From: JACCUZ01 sp038246575
GTDB taxonomy: Bacteria > Actinomycetota > Actinomycetes > JACCUZ01
DNA: 21,242 bases
Direction of reading: 5' to 3'
NCBI GenBank assembly: GCA_038246575.1
Contig: JBBRVU010000058.1
Span: 1-21,242, forward strand
In this document: piece after piece, positions 15,469-21,242 of the stretch
How positions within the stretch are numbered: position 1 is the first letter of the stretch
Layout of the letters: every line of letters begins with the position of its first letter
Notes under the pieces: generated by a model
What the model saw: only the letters and a program-made list of their open reading frames with translations
Databases searched by the model: none
What the model was told of the DNA's origin: nothing
Program-made: the position numbers and the translations under genes

Positions 15469-16230
15469 GTGACGGTGATCGACCTCAACAGCGACCTGGG
15501 CGAGGGCTTCGGCCACTGGACCCTCGGGGACGACGACGCGCTGTTGGACTTCGTCACCAGCGCCAACGTCGCCTGCGGGTTCCACGCCGGCGACGCCTCG
15601 ATCATGCGTCGTGTGTGCGAGCGGGCGGTCGGGCGCGGTGTCGCGATCGGCGCCCAGGTGGGCTATCGGGACCTGCCCGGCTTCGGGCGCCGGTTCATCG
15701 ACATCGAGCCGGAGGCGTTGACCCAGGACGTGATCTACCAGGTCGGGGCCCTCGAGGCGTTCGCACGAGTCGCCGGGTCGCGGGTCGCCTACGTCAAGCC
15801 GCACGGCGCTCTCTACAACGCGGTCGTGCACCACGAGGAGCAGGCCGCCGCCGTGGTCCGGGCGATCGTCGACTACGACCCGACGCTTCGGGTGCTCGGC
15901 CTGCCGGGCTCAGCGTGGCTTCGCCTCGCCGAGGAAGCCGGGCTGACGACAGTCACCGAGGCCTTCGCGGACCGTGCCTACACACCCGAGGGGACTCTCG
16001 TGTCCCGACGGTTGCCGGGCGCGGTGCTCGACGACGCCGACGAGATCGCCCGGCGCTGCGTCGCGATCGCCACGGGCGAGCCGATCACTGACATCGACGG
16101 CGGCTCCCTGAATGTGGCGGCAGGGTCCATCTGCGTGCACGGGGACACGACCGGCGCCGTCGAGATCGCTCGCCGGGTGAAGGAATCGCTGGCCGGGGCA
16201 GGGATCACCGTCACCCCGTTCGTCACCTGA
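15469..16230 (+). CDS. pxpA: 5-oxoprolinase subunit PxpA (LamB/YcsF family)
   Basis: This 253-residue protein forms, with PxpB and PxpC, the prokaryotic ATP-dependent 5-oxoprolinase: 5-oxo-L-proline + ATP + H2O gives L-glutamate + ADP + phosphate, in the cytosol. The family signature is complete: DLNSDLGEGFG at the N-terminus, SANVACGFHAGD, AQVGYRDLPGFGRR, YVKPHGALYN, EAFADRAYTPEGTLVSR and SICVHGDTTGAV near the end. Length is typical (about 250). I chose the GTG at 15469 because AGAAGG lies eight bases upstream; an in-frame GTG at 15460 overlaps that RBS. The stop overlaps pxpB by one base. Confidence 0.95.
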   Translation: MTVIDLNSDLGEGFGHWTLGDDDALLDFVTSANVACGFHAGDASIMRRVCERAVGRGVAIGAQVGYRDLPGFGRRFIDIEPEALTQDVIYQVGALEAFARVAGSRVAYVKPHGALYNAVVHHEEQAAAVVRAIVDYDPTLRVLGLPGSAWLRLAEEAGLTTVTEAFADRAYTPEGTLVSRRLPGAVLDDADEIARRCVAIATGEPITDIDGGSLNVAAGSICVHGDTTGAVEIARRVKESLAGAGITVTPFVT

Positions 16231-16850
16231 TGCGCGTACTTCCCAGCGGCACGCGCGCGCTGCTCGTCGAGCTCGACGAGCTGGACGAGGTGCTCGGGTT
16301 GTACGCAGCCCTCGCCGAGAACATGCCCAAGGGCGTGGTCGACATCGTGCCTGCCGCGCGCACCATCCTGCTGGTCACGGACCCGGTGGTCACGTCGCTG
16401 TCCTCGGTCGAGGACGTCGTACGGGCGACGGAGCCGCGTCGGGAGCCCGGCGGCTGGGGCGAGCTGGTCGAGATACCCGTGACCTACGACGGCGAGGACC
16501 TCGAGGAGGCGGCCAAGCTGCTCGACTGCGACACGACCGAGCTGGTACGACGACACACGGCCGACGAGTGGACCGTGGCGTTCTGCGGGTTCATCCCCGG
16601 CTTCGGGTACTTGACGTCGCAGACCTGGCGGGGCGACGTGCCACGCCGATCCTCACCCCGCAAGAAGGTGCCGCCAGGCTCGGTCGCGCTGGCCGGGGAG
16701 TTCGGCGGCGTCTATCCGCGGGAGTCCCCGGGCGGCTGGCAGCTCATCGGTCGGACCGAGCTCAGCATGTTCGACCCCGCGCGCGACCCGGCCGCGATCC
16801 TGCGGCCGGGGGTCCGGGTCTGCTTCGTCGACGCGGACGGCCGGTCATGA
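16230..16850 (+). CDS. pxpB: 5-oxoprolinase subunit PxpB (KipI family)
   Basis: This 206-residue protein is of the carboxyltransferase C/D (cyclophilin-like) family. Motifs are LPSGTRALLVEL at the N-terminus, VDIVPAARTILLV, IPVTYDGEDL in the linker, and the conserved CGFIPGFGYL followed by PRKKVPPGSVALAGEF, GVYPRESPGGWQLIGRT and MFDPARDPAAILRPGVRV. The ATG overlaps the pxpA stop (TGATG), and its own stop overlaps pxpC by 4 bp, so equimolar translation is likely. In B. subtilis the homologue KipI was first described as a sporulation-kinase inhibitor. With PxpA and PxpC adjacent, the oxoprolinase role is the better call. Confidence 0.95.
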   Translation: MRVLPSGTRALLVELDELDEVLGLYAALAENMPKGVVDIVPAARTILLVTDPVVTSLSSVEDVVRATEPRREPGGWGELVEIPVTYDGEDLEEAAKLLDCDTTELVRRHTADEWTVAFCGFIPGFGYLTSQTWRGDVPRRSSPRKKVPPGSVALAGEFGGVYPRESPGGWQLIGRTELSMFDPARDPAAILRPGVRVCFVDADGRS

Positions 16851-17716
16851 AATCGTCGCTGACGGTGCTGGCAACGGGTCCGCTGACCACGGTGCAGGAC
16901 TCCGGCCGAGCCGGTCAGGCCTCGCTCGGCGTCGGACCATCCGGCGCGTGCGACCGGGCGTCGTACCGGCTGGCGAACCGGCTGGTCGGCAACGCGGAGG
17001 ACGCTGCGGTCCTCGAGGTGACCCACGGCGGCCTGCAGCTGAGGGCGGACGGAGACGTGGTGGTCGTGACCACCGGTGCCCGGTGTCAGGGGTCCTGGCC
17101 GCACAACGCTCCCACCGTCCCGCGGTTCGGCGAGGTGCTGGATCTGGGCACGCCGGCGAGCGGGCTGCGGACCTACGTGGCCGTGCGCGGAGGCTTTGAG
17201 GTCGAGCCGGTCCTCGGGTCGTGCTCGACGGACACGTTGAGCGGCCTGGGCCCGCCGGCGCTGTCTGCCGGCGACGTGCTCGCCATCGGCACGCCGGAGC
17301 ACCCGTCACCCGGCATCGACCTCGCCCCGGTGGCCGATCCGGAAGCCGGGGACCTCACGGTGCTGGTGACCCCCGGACCGCGCCAGGACTGGTTCACCGA
17401 CGAGGCGTGGGTCTCACTTTTGGAACAGACCTACGCCGTCACCAGCGACATCAACCGGGTCGGACTCCGGCTCGACGGCGACCCCCTCGAGCGGAACCGC
17501 ACCGACGAGCTGCCCAGCGAGGGCCTGGTGCGCGGCGCCCTGCAGGTCCCGCCGTCGGGCAAGCCCATACTCTTCCTCGCCGACCACCCGGTCACCGGTG
17601 GGTACCCGGTCATCGCGTACGTCGTCGATGCCGACGTGGACCGATGCGCCCAGCTCCGCCCCGGCCAGAAGGTGCTGCTGCGGGCGAGCACACCGGACCG
17701 CCAGCGGCGTCGCTGA
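16847..17716 (+). CDS. pxpC: 5-oxoprolinase subunit PxpC (KipA family)
   Basis: This 289-residue protein is of the carboxyltransferase A/B (biotin-dependent carboxyltransferase-like) family. It begins LTVLATGPLTTVQDSGRAGQ, then GVGPSGACDRASYRLANRLV, EVTHGGLQLR, TYVAVRGGFEV and GSCSTDTLSGLG; the C-terminal half has VTPGPRQDWFTDEAW, TSDINRVGLRLDG, ELPSEGLVRGALQVPPSGKP and DHPVTGGYPVIAYV. These are the standard KipA/PxpC blocks and the length is normal. The start ATGA overlaps the pxpB stop. It is the last recognisable gene of the operon; transposase debris begins within 150 bp. Confidence 0.95.
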   Translation: MKSSLTVLATGPLTTVQDSGRAGQASLGVGPSGACDRASYRLANRLVGNAEDAAVLEVTHGGLQLRADGDVVVVTTGARCQGSWPHNAPTVPRFGEVLDLGTPASGLRTYVAVRGGFEVEPVLGSCSTDTLSGLGPPALSAGDVLAIGTPEHPSPGIDLAPVADPEAGDLTVLVTPGPRQDWFTDEAWVSLLEQTYAVTSDINRVGLRLDGDPLERNRTDELPSEGLVRGALQVPPSGKPILFLADHPVTGGYPVIAYVVDADVDRCAQLRPGQKVLLRASTPDRQRRR

Positions 17717-17783
17717 GGAGGAGGTGGAGGGGCGTTGACATCTCCTGGCGTCGGCAGGTTCGCAAGCGATCGAGGAAGGAAGC

Positions 17784-17936
17784 ATGCTGTTCGGTGGCGC
17801 CGGTCGCGCGGCAGCCGAGCCCGGTCCGGGGGTTGTGCGGTTGACCCGGACGGGGGTCTCTATCGGGCGGTTTGGCGCGGTGGGTTGCGGCGCTGTGCGC
17901 GCGAGCGCCGGGCCTGCACTTGCTCGTCGACGGTGA
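17784..17936 (+). other. Possible truncated small ORF after pxpC
   Basis: ATG 17784 has a strong RBS (GAGGAAGGA, three bases before it) and opens 50 codons beginning LFGGAGRAAEPGPG with no family I recognise. The second half overlaps the antisense IS110-like remnant, so if it was ever a gene of the pxp operon it has been cut by that insertion. It may equally be chance. Confidence 0.2.
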
Positions 17937-18080
17937 ACCGCTCGGCGATCAGGGTCTTGCGGCGCGTTCGGTGATCGGCTGCCCGTCGAGGTCACGCAGC
18001 TGGTAGCCGCTGCCGCGGTCGAGGACGGTCCATGTCCGTTCGGCGAGCTTGCGGGCGACTGCGACGGTGGCCTGCGGTGT
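17860..18080 (-). pseudogene. IS110-like transposase C-terminal remnant
   Basis: The minus strand reads ATVAVARKLAERTWTVLDRG, YQLRDLDGQPITERAA, then after a one-base loss near 17964 continues in the next frame as KTLIAERFTVDEQVQARRSR to a TAG at 17862-17860. The helix ATVAVARKLA and the following segment resemble the C-terminal end of IS110-type (Transposase_20) proteins; the catalytic DEDD domain is absent. Its upstream end abuts what looks like the left end of an IS3-family element near 18080. Confidence 0.5.
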
Positions 18081-18129
18081 GTGAAGCGACCCGGGACACA
18101 CCACTCTCAATCCATGGAGGATGAAAGTC

Positions 18130-18410
18130 ATGGCAGCACCGAGGAAGTACGGCGAAGAGCTGCGTGAGCGCGCGACCCGGATGGCCGTCGAGGCGAGCAG
18201 GACCCGGTGACCAGGGGGGTGCCTTCAAGCGAGTCGCGGACCCAGCTCGGGATGCATCCCGAGACGTTGAGGAACTGGGTCAGGCAGGCCGAGATCGACG
18301 GCGGTGTCCGCCCGGGCACCACGACCGATGACGCCTTGCGGCTTGCCGAGCTCGAGCGCCAGAACCGTGAGCTGACGCGGGCCAACGAGATCCTCCGCAC
18401 GGCGGCTTGA
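18130..18410 (+). pseudogene. IS3-family transposase OrfA remnant
   Basis: ATG 18130 (GGAGG nine bases upstream) begins AAPRKYGEELRERATRMAVE, the usual start of IS3-family OrfA, then shifts frame. The helix-turn-helix resumes as QLGMHPETLRNWVRQAEIDG, followed by the leucine-zipper-like LRLAELERQNRELTRANEIL and ends RTAA at 18410. An early stop (18208-18210) and compensating indels between 18195 and 18240 break it. The OrfB integrase part is missing entirely, so the element is dead. Confidence 0.8.
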
Positions 18411-18607
18411 TAGGTAGGTGATCAGCGCGTCGCAGCAGGCCATGGGTGGGTCTGGGCGATGCTGGCTTGAGTCGTTGTCCGGCACTGGTGTCGGGGCGTC
18501 GATCTCCCGGTCATGGAAGCTCCATGAGCGGCGGGACCGCGACTCGCGGCATGACCGCGTGCTCCTGACGTTGGCACTCCTGGACACCGCGGCAGAAGCG
18601 CGTATGA

Positions 18608-18865
18608 CTACTTGTAGTGGAACCTGGCCTGAAGGACGACGAGGTCGTCGCCGTCAACTAGGTAGACCAGGCGGTGCTCTTCGCTGATACGCCGTGACCA
18701 AGCCCCAGCGAGCACGTGACGTAGCGGCTCCGGCTTTCCTATACCAGCCATGGGGTCGCGGAGAGCATCGTCGATCAGCCGGTTGATCCGCTTGAGGGTG
18801 GCTCGGTCAGCTGCCAACCAGTAGGTGTAGTCGTCCCACCCGTGTGGAGTGAATACGAGCCTCAC
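18608..18865 (-). CDS. yoeB: YoeB-family mRNA-interferase toxin
   Basis: This 85-residue RelE/ParE-fold toxin matches the Txe/YoeB family over its whole length: GWDDYTYWLAADRATLKRIN, GKPEPLRHVLAGAWSRRISE, EHRLVYLVDGDDLVVLQARF and a terminal HYK. Glu46, Arg65 and His83, the catalytic residues of E. coli YoeB, are at the same positions. YoeB binds the ribosome and cleaves mRNA at the A site. The GTG start overlaps the antitoxin stop (GTGA), the normal coupled order antitoxin then toxin. It probably stabilises the island against loss. Confidence 0.93.
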   Translation of the reverse strand: MRLVFTPHGWDDYTYWLAADRATLKRINRLIDDALRDPMAGIGKPEPLRHVLAGAWSRRISEEHRLVYLVDGDDLVVLQARFHYK

Positions 18866-19107
18866 CGTGCGAGTTCATGCTCTTCTCGTTGGCCGGACTG
18901 CGCTTGCTGCAGGCTCTCGATCAGGCGCTTCGCGTTTGCTGGGGCACGCAGGAGGTGGGCGGTCTCCTCCAGCGCCTCGTAGTCCGCCCGGGACATGAGC
19001 ACGGCATCGCCCCTGCGCGAGGTGATCTCGACCGGCGTGCGGTCGTCGTTGACCTGCTCGATCAATGGGAACAGATGCTTCCGGGCCTCGCTGGCCGTAA
19101 TGGCCAC
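18862..19107 (-). CDS. yefM: YefM-family antitoxin (Phd/YefM)
   Basis: This 81-residue antitoxin begins AITASEARKHLFPLIEQVND, then RTPVEITSRRGDAVLMSRAD and YEALEETAHLLRAPANAKRL, the DNA-binding and dimerisation fold of the Phd/YefM family. The C-terminal third (SLQQAQSGQREEHELAR) is the charged toxin-wrapping tail. The GTG at 19107 has GAGGAGG about seven bases upstream. It would neutralise YoeB and, alone or with the toxin, repress its own promoter through the repeats just upstream. Confidence 0.93.
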   Translation of the reverse strand: MAITASEARKHLFPLIEQVNDDRTPVEITSRRGDAVLMSRADYEALEETAHLLRAPANAKRLIESLQQAQSGQREEHELAR

Positions 19108-19124
19108 GGCAACCTCCTCGACTA

Positions 19125-19143
19125 GTACCAGATAACGTACCAG
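19125..19143. promoter_or_regulatory. Putative YefM-YoeB operator repeats
   Basis: GTACCAG occurs at 19125-19131 and 19137-19143, a 12-bp period, immediately upstream of the antitoxin RBS in an AT-richer patch. Paired short sites one turn apart at the promoter fit the autoregulatory operators of Phd/YefM antitoxins. Confidence 0.45.
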
Positions 19144-19772
19144 TGAGGCAGTCGGTTCATCAATCGCTCATCGGCAAAGTCGGAAGATCATCACAGGCCG
19201 AGGAGCCGGGGGCGGCGTCAACGCGGGGGGAGAGGTACCGGCCGTCGCAGCAGGCGGCGGGGGCGAACGGACCGCCTGGTACGACGCGATTGATGGTAGG
19301 TGAACATTCGCAAGTTCATGGTCCGGGCCACTCACCTCGACGACCGTCTCTACGGACGACAGGCCGCACCGGCCCATCGAAATGTCCATGAAGAACACCC
19401 GCATATCAAGCATGAGTGCAAGATCATCACAAGCCGAGAGTCGATGGGAATGGCCGTGGTGCGGGCGTGGAGTTGCAGGACAAGAGTCGGGCTCAGCCGC
19501 CGTTGACACCCGGTTACCGTTAGGAGCAGTGGCTGAGGGTTCGATCACGCCGCTGGGACGGTGACCTCGAACGGGAAACGATTGGTTACCCGGGCGTCGC
19601 GGGCACGAGAGCCTCGACCTGCTGATCGCCCTCAACTCCGGGCTAGCAAAGAGCCGCCGATGTCGCGGGCACCAGCCGATTCCGGGCGCGGGGTCTACGG
19701 CCGTGTCGATCGGCGTAGAGCAGCGTATCGAGCGTCGCCGTGCACGGTTGTCTCGGTCCAGCCGGGAAGGTT
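19144..19772. other. No recognisable gene between TA module and integrase
   Basis: These 629 bp have no open frame with family-like composition on either strand. An imperfect direct repeat is present: AAGATCATCACAGGCCGAG (19184-19202) and AAGATCATCACAAGCCGAG (19420-19438), 18 of 19 bases identical. Two related GGTTACC-containing stretches and a repeated GTCGCGGGCAC (near 19595 and 19660) also occur. An excisionase gene could be expected near the integrase, but I do not see one. Confidence 0.5.
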
Positions 19773-20900
19773 TCAGCGCGTCCGCGGGGTGTGATCCCGT
19801 GTGCGTTGAAATGCGGCAAGCGCCTTGTCGTCGGCGTCGGGAAGCGCGTGCAGGTACTTCTGGGTGGTCTGGATCTGGGTGTGACCGAGGCGGTCCATCA
19901 CGGTTTTGAGGTCGGCGCCGCCGGCGAGCAGCCAGGACGCGTGGGCGTGGCGCAGGTCGTGGACCCGGACGCCGTCGAGTCCGGCCTGCCGGGTGGCGGG
20001 GACCCAGCCGCGGGTGCGGAAAGTGTTCCGGGACATCGGGGTCTGCCCGCCCTGCCGAGTAGACCCGAAGAGCAGATCGTCCTTGCGAAGCGCGAGGTCG
20101 CGGATGCGTTCGGTGAGGGCCTGAGCGAGGGTGGGGCTGATGCGCAGGGTGCGGGGTTCGTTGTCCTTGGGGTAGGCCTTGACGATCATCCGCTGGCCGG
20201 TGGGGGAGTCCTTCTTGGAGACCTCGACGATCGTCTCCTCCACCCGCACCACGCCGGTGGTCAGGTCGAGGTGTCGGGGGCGCAGGGCGGCGAGCTCGCC
20301 CCAGCGCATCCCGGTCTCGATCGCGGTCAGGACCAGGGTGCGGTACCGGTCCGGGACGGCGGTCAACAGCCGGTCGAACTGGTCCGGGGTGATGATCGGT
20401 TGCCGCTTCGTGACGACCTTGGGCAGGTCGGTGTCCGCGCACGGGTTGTGCCCGATCAGCCGGTCCCGCACCGCGCGGGCGAAGATGCCGTGCAGCACCA
20501 CGTGGTACTTCACCACCGACCGCGGCGACAGCCCGTCCTGCAGCGCGGTGGTGACCCAGGCCTGGACCAGGGACGGCAGGATCGCGGACAGCGGGTAGTC
20601 CCCGAAGAACGGCAGGAAGTGACGGTCCAGGTTGGACCGGTACGCGGCTCTGGTCGAGATCTCCAGGTGCAGCGAAGGCCACCACACCGACTCGACGTAG
20701 GTCTCGAACGTGACCCGGCCGGCCTGCCGGTCGATCCACTTCCCCTCGCCGATCTTCACCTCGGCCTGGGTCGCGGCCCGCAGCGCGTCACGGTGGGTTG
20801 GGAACGACCCGGCCGAGCGCTTGCGCCCGCTCGGGTCCCGGTAGGCAGCCAGGTAGCGCCAGGTCCCGTCGGTGGCTCGGCGTTTCATCACCCACGCCAT
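19773..20900 (-). CDS. int: Site-specific tyrosine recombinase (integrase)
   Basis: This 375-residue phage-type integrase would integrate and excise the element at the tRNA-fMet att site. The N-terminal region (TWRYLAAYRDPSGRKRSAGS) resembles the arm-binding domain; a SAM-like core-binding domain spans about residues 65-150 (TFETYVESVWWPSLHLE onward). The catalytic set is complete: Arg199 (GMRWGELAALR), Lys245 (YPKDNEPRT), His314 and Arg317 (VHDLRHAHASW), His340 (LGHTQIQTTQKY) and the nucleophile Tyr349. I chose ATG 20900 because GGAGAGGTGGGG lies just upstream; a longer frame to 21026 adds non-family sequence. It starts about 210 bp inside the right att repeat, as is usual for elements of this class. 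Confidence 0.96.
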   Translation of the reverse strand: MAWVMKRRATDGTWRYLAAYRDPSGRKRSAGSFPTHRDALRAATQAEVKIGEGKWIDRQAGRVTFETYVESVWWPSLHLEISTRAAYRSNLDRHFLPFFGDYPLSAILPSLVQAWVTTALQDGLSPRSVVKYHVVLHGIFARAVRDRLIGHNPCADTDLPKVVTKRQPIITPDQFDRLLTAVPDRYRTLVLTAIETGMRWGELAALRPRHLDLTTGVVRVEETIVEVSKKDSPTGQRMIVKAYPKDNEPRTLRISPTLAQALTERIRDLALRKDDLLFGSTRQGGQTPMSRNTFRTRGWVPATRQAGLDGVRVHDLRHAHASWLLAGGADLKTVMDRLGHTQIQTTQKYLHALPDADDKALAAFQRTRDHTPRTR

Positions 20901-20965
20901 CGCGATCCCCACCTCTCCCAAACGCGCTGGACGGCCTACCGTCGGCCGCACCGCACTAGTCGTCA

Positions 20966-20985
20966 TGTTGGCAGATTGTGGGCAG
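20966..20985 (+). repeat. Right-end paired 9-mers, candidate integrase arm sites
   Basis: TGTTGGCAG (20966-20974) and TGTGGGCAG (20977-20985) are direct repeats with an 11-bp period. The second is identical to 182-190 at the left end, and the two-site spacing is the same as there. They lie between the integrase start and the right att repeat. Confidence 0.5.
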
Positions 20986-21113
20986 GACGTGCCAGAGCAT
21001 CGACGGACGCAGGACCACAGCCGCACACGTCGCTAGCTGTCTGAACTGGGCGTATGTCCGTCCACCGACGTGCGCGGTCGTTCGCCCGTGACCGCCGTCG
21101 AGCGACGTTCGGC

Positions 21114-21160
21114 GGCTCATAACCCAGAGGTCGCAGGTTCAAATCCTGCCCCCGCTACCA
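21114..21160 (+). repeat. attR core repeat (47 bp, partial tRNA-fMet)
   Basis: The sequence is identical to bases 74-120, from within the anticodon stem through CCA. The upstream half of the tRNA is missing: no D arm or 5' acceptor strand precedes it, so it cannot make a tRNA. Confidence 0.92.
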
Positions 21161-21175
21161 ACGTAAGCGCATGTC

Positions 21176-21211
21176 AGAGGCATAATCACCGATCTTGGCG
21201 GTCATGCCTCT
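21176..21211 (+). terminator. Hairpin after the right att copy
   Basis: AGAGGCAT (21176-21183) pairs with ATGCCTCT (21204-21211), and an inner ACCG/CGGT pair fits inside. It lies 15 bp after the CCA, the same position as the hairpin after the left tRNA copy, although the sequences differ. It could be the original terminator of the tRNA gene or part of another element end. Confidence 0.4.
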
Positions 21212-21220
21212 TGCATGTCC

Positions 21221-21240
21221 TGACCGCAGAATGACCGCAG
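21221..21240 (+). repeat. Paired TGACCGCAG repeats outside the right att copy
   Basis: TGACCGCAG occurs at 21221-21229 and 21232-21240, the same 9+2+9 layout and 11-bp period as the two candidate arm-site pairs inside the element, but with a different core sequence. This resembles the left end of a second, related element. Confidence 0.45.
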
Positions 21241-21242
21241 GC

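Larger units (their letters stand above)
74..21160. mobile_element. tRNA-fMet-anchored integrative element (genomic island), about 21 kb
   Basis: A 47-bp perfect direct repeat (74-120 and 21114-21160) bounds the region. The left copy is the 3' part of an intact tRNA gene; the right copy lacks the 5' half of the tRNA. A full-length tyrosine recombinase lies just inside the right repeat and starts near it. This is the classic arrangement of elements that integrate into the 3' end of a tRNA gene and restore it. Inside are a parB-like pseudogene, a toxin-antitoxin pair, transposase remnants and metabolic cargo. I see no replication initiator, ParA, FtsK/TraB-type translocase or relaxase, so I infer a non-autonomous or decayed island rather than a full conjugative element. 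Confidence 0.85.

Noticed and set aside
13296..15605. A 769-codon minus-strand frame running from the GntR gene back through the Nramp-like gene
   Set aside because: Only the part from 14027 has family sequence. The rest is antisense to a clear transporter gene and rich in His/Asp/Arg.
18411..18607. Possible small protein on either strand between the IS3 remnant and yoeB
   Set aside because: Short frames exist (for example minus-strand sequence with DREIDAPTPVPDNDSS), but none has a good start, a recognisable family or conserved context.
19740..21044. Plus-strand frame of 434 codons opposite the integrase
   Set aside because: It is antisense to a complete integrase with all catalytic residues; no family features and no good start.
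21114..21160. A second tRNA-Met gene at the right end
   Set aside because: Only the anticodon 3' side, variable loop, T arm and acceptor 3' strand are present; the 5' half is absent, so it is an att copy.
1..21242. CRISPR array
   Set aside because: No regularly spaced repeat-spacer series and no cas-like gene were seen.

Overview
This is high-GC DNA with many GTG starts, 1-4 bp gene overlaps, an actinobacterial initiator tRNA and an actinobacterial-type XPB helicase fragment. It points to an actinomycete; Pseudonocardiaceae or a relative is a guess from protein flavour only. Almost the whole window is one tRNA-anchored integrated element of about 21 kb. An intact initiator tRNA-fMet gene (44-120) lies at the left edge. 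The last 47 bp of that tRNA recur exactly at 21114-21160, next to a complete tyrosine-recombinase gene (19773-20900, minus). Paired 9-bp repeats inside both ends look like integrase arm sites. A third pair beyond the right repeat hints at a second element in tandem.

Layout: (1) 121-2302 is a decayed plasmid-like backbone: a frameshifted parB-like pseudogene and a truncated partition-type protein. (2) 2303-2620 is the tail of an XPB DNA-repair helicase, which marks where chromosomal DNA joined the backbone. (3) 2689-9834 is an intact catabolic/uptake block: acyl-CoA dehydrogenase, an MFS transporter, then a five-gene branched-chain-amino-acid-type ABC transporter behind a good sigma70-like promoter. 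(4) 9857-11478 is a broken acyl-CoA synthetase gene on the other strand. (5) 11550-12410 is debris: two transposase tails and a quinone-oxidoreductase fragment. (6) 12515-17716 is an intact 5-oxoproline cassette: a DUF1445 protein and a GntR/FCD regulator read left, and an Nramp-like transporter with pxpABC reads right. Two FCD-type operator sites lie between the divergent arms. (7) 17860-18410 holds IS110-like and IS3 orfA remnants. (8) 18608-19107 is an intact YefM-YoeB toxin-antitoxin pair. (9) 19144-19772 has no recognisable gene. (10) The integrase and right end follow.

Working together: integrase, att sites and toxin-antitoxin pair would maintain the island. No replication, ParA or conjugation gene is present, so it looks unable to transfer by itself. 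The cargo is nutritional: import of an unidentified amino-acid-like or organic-acid substrate with acyl-CoA oxidation, and uptake plus ATP-dependent opening of 5-oxoproline to glutamate. Pseudogenes are concentrated in the backbone, the synthetase and the IS debris, while the transport, dehydrogenase and pxp genes are open. That is consistent with selection on the cargo, although indels from sequencing error cannot be excluded without reads.
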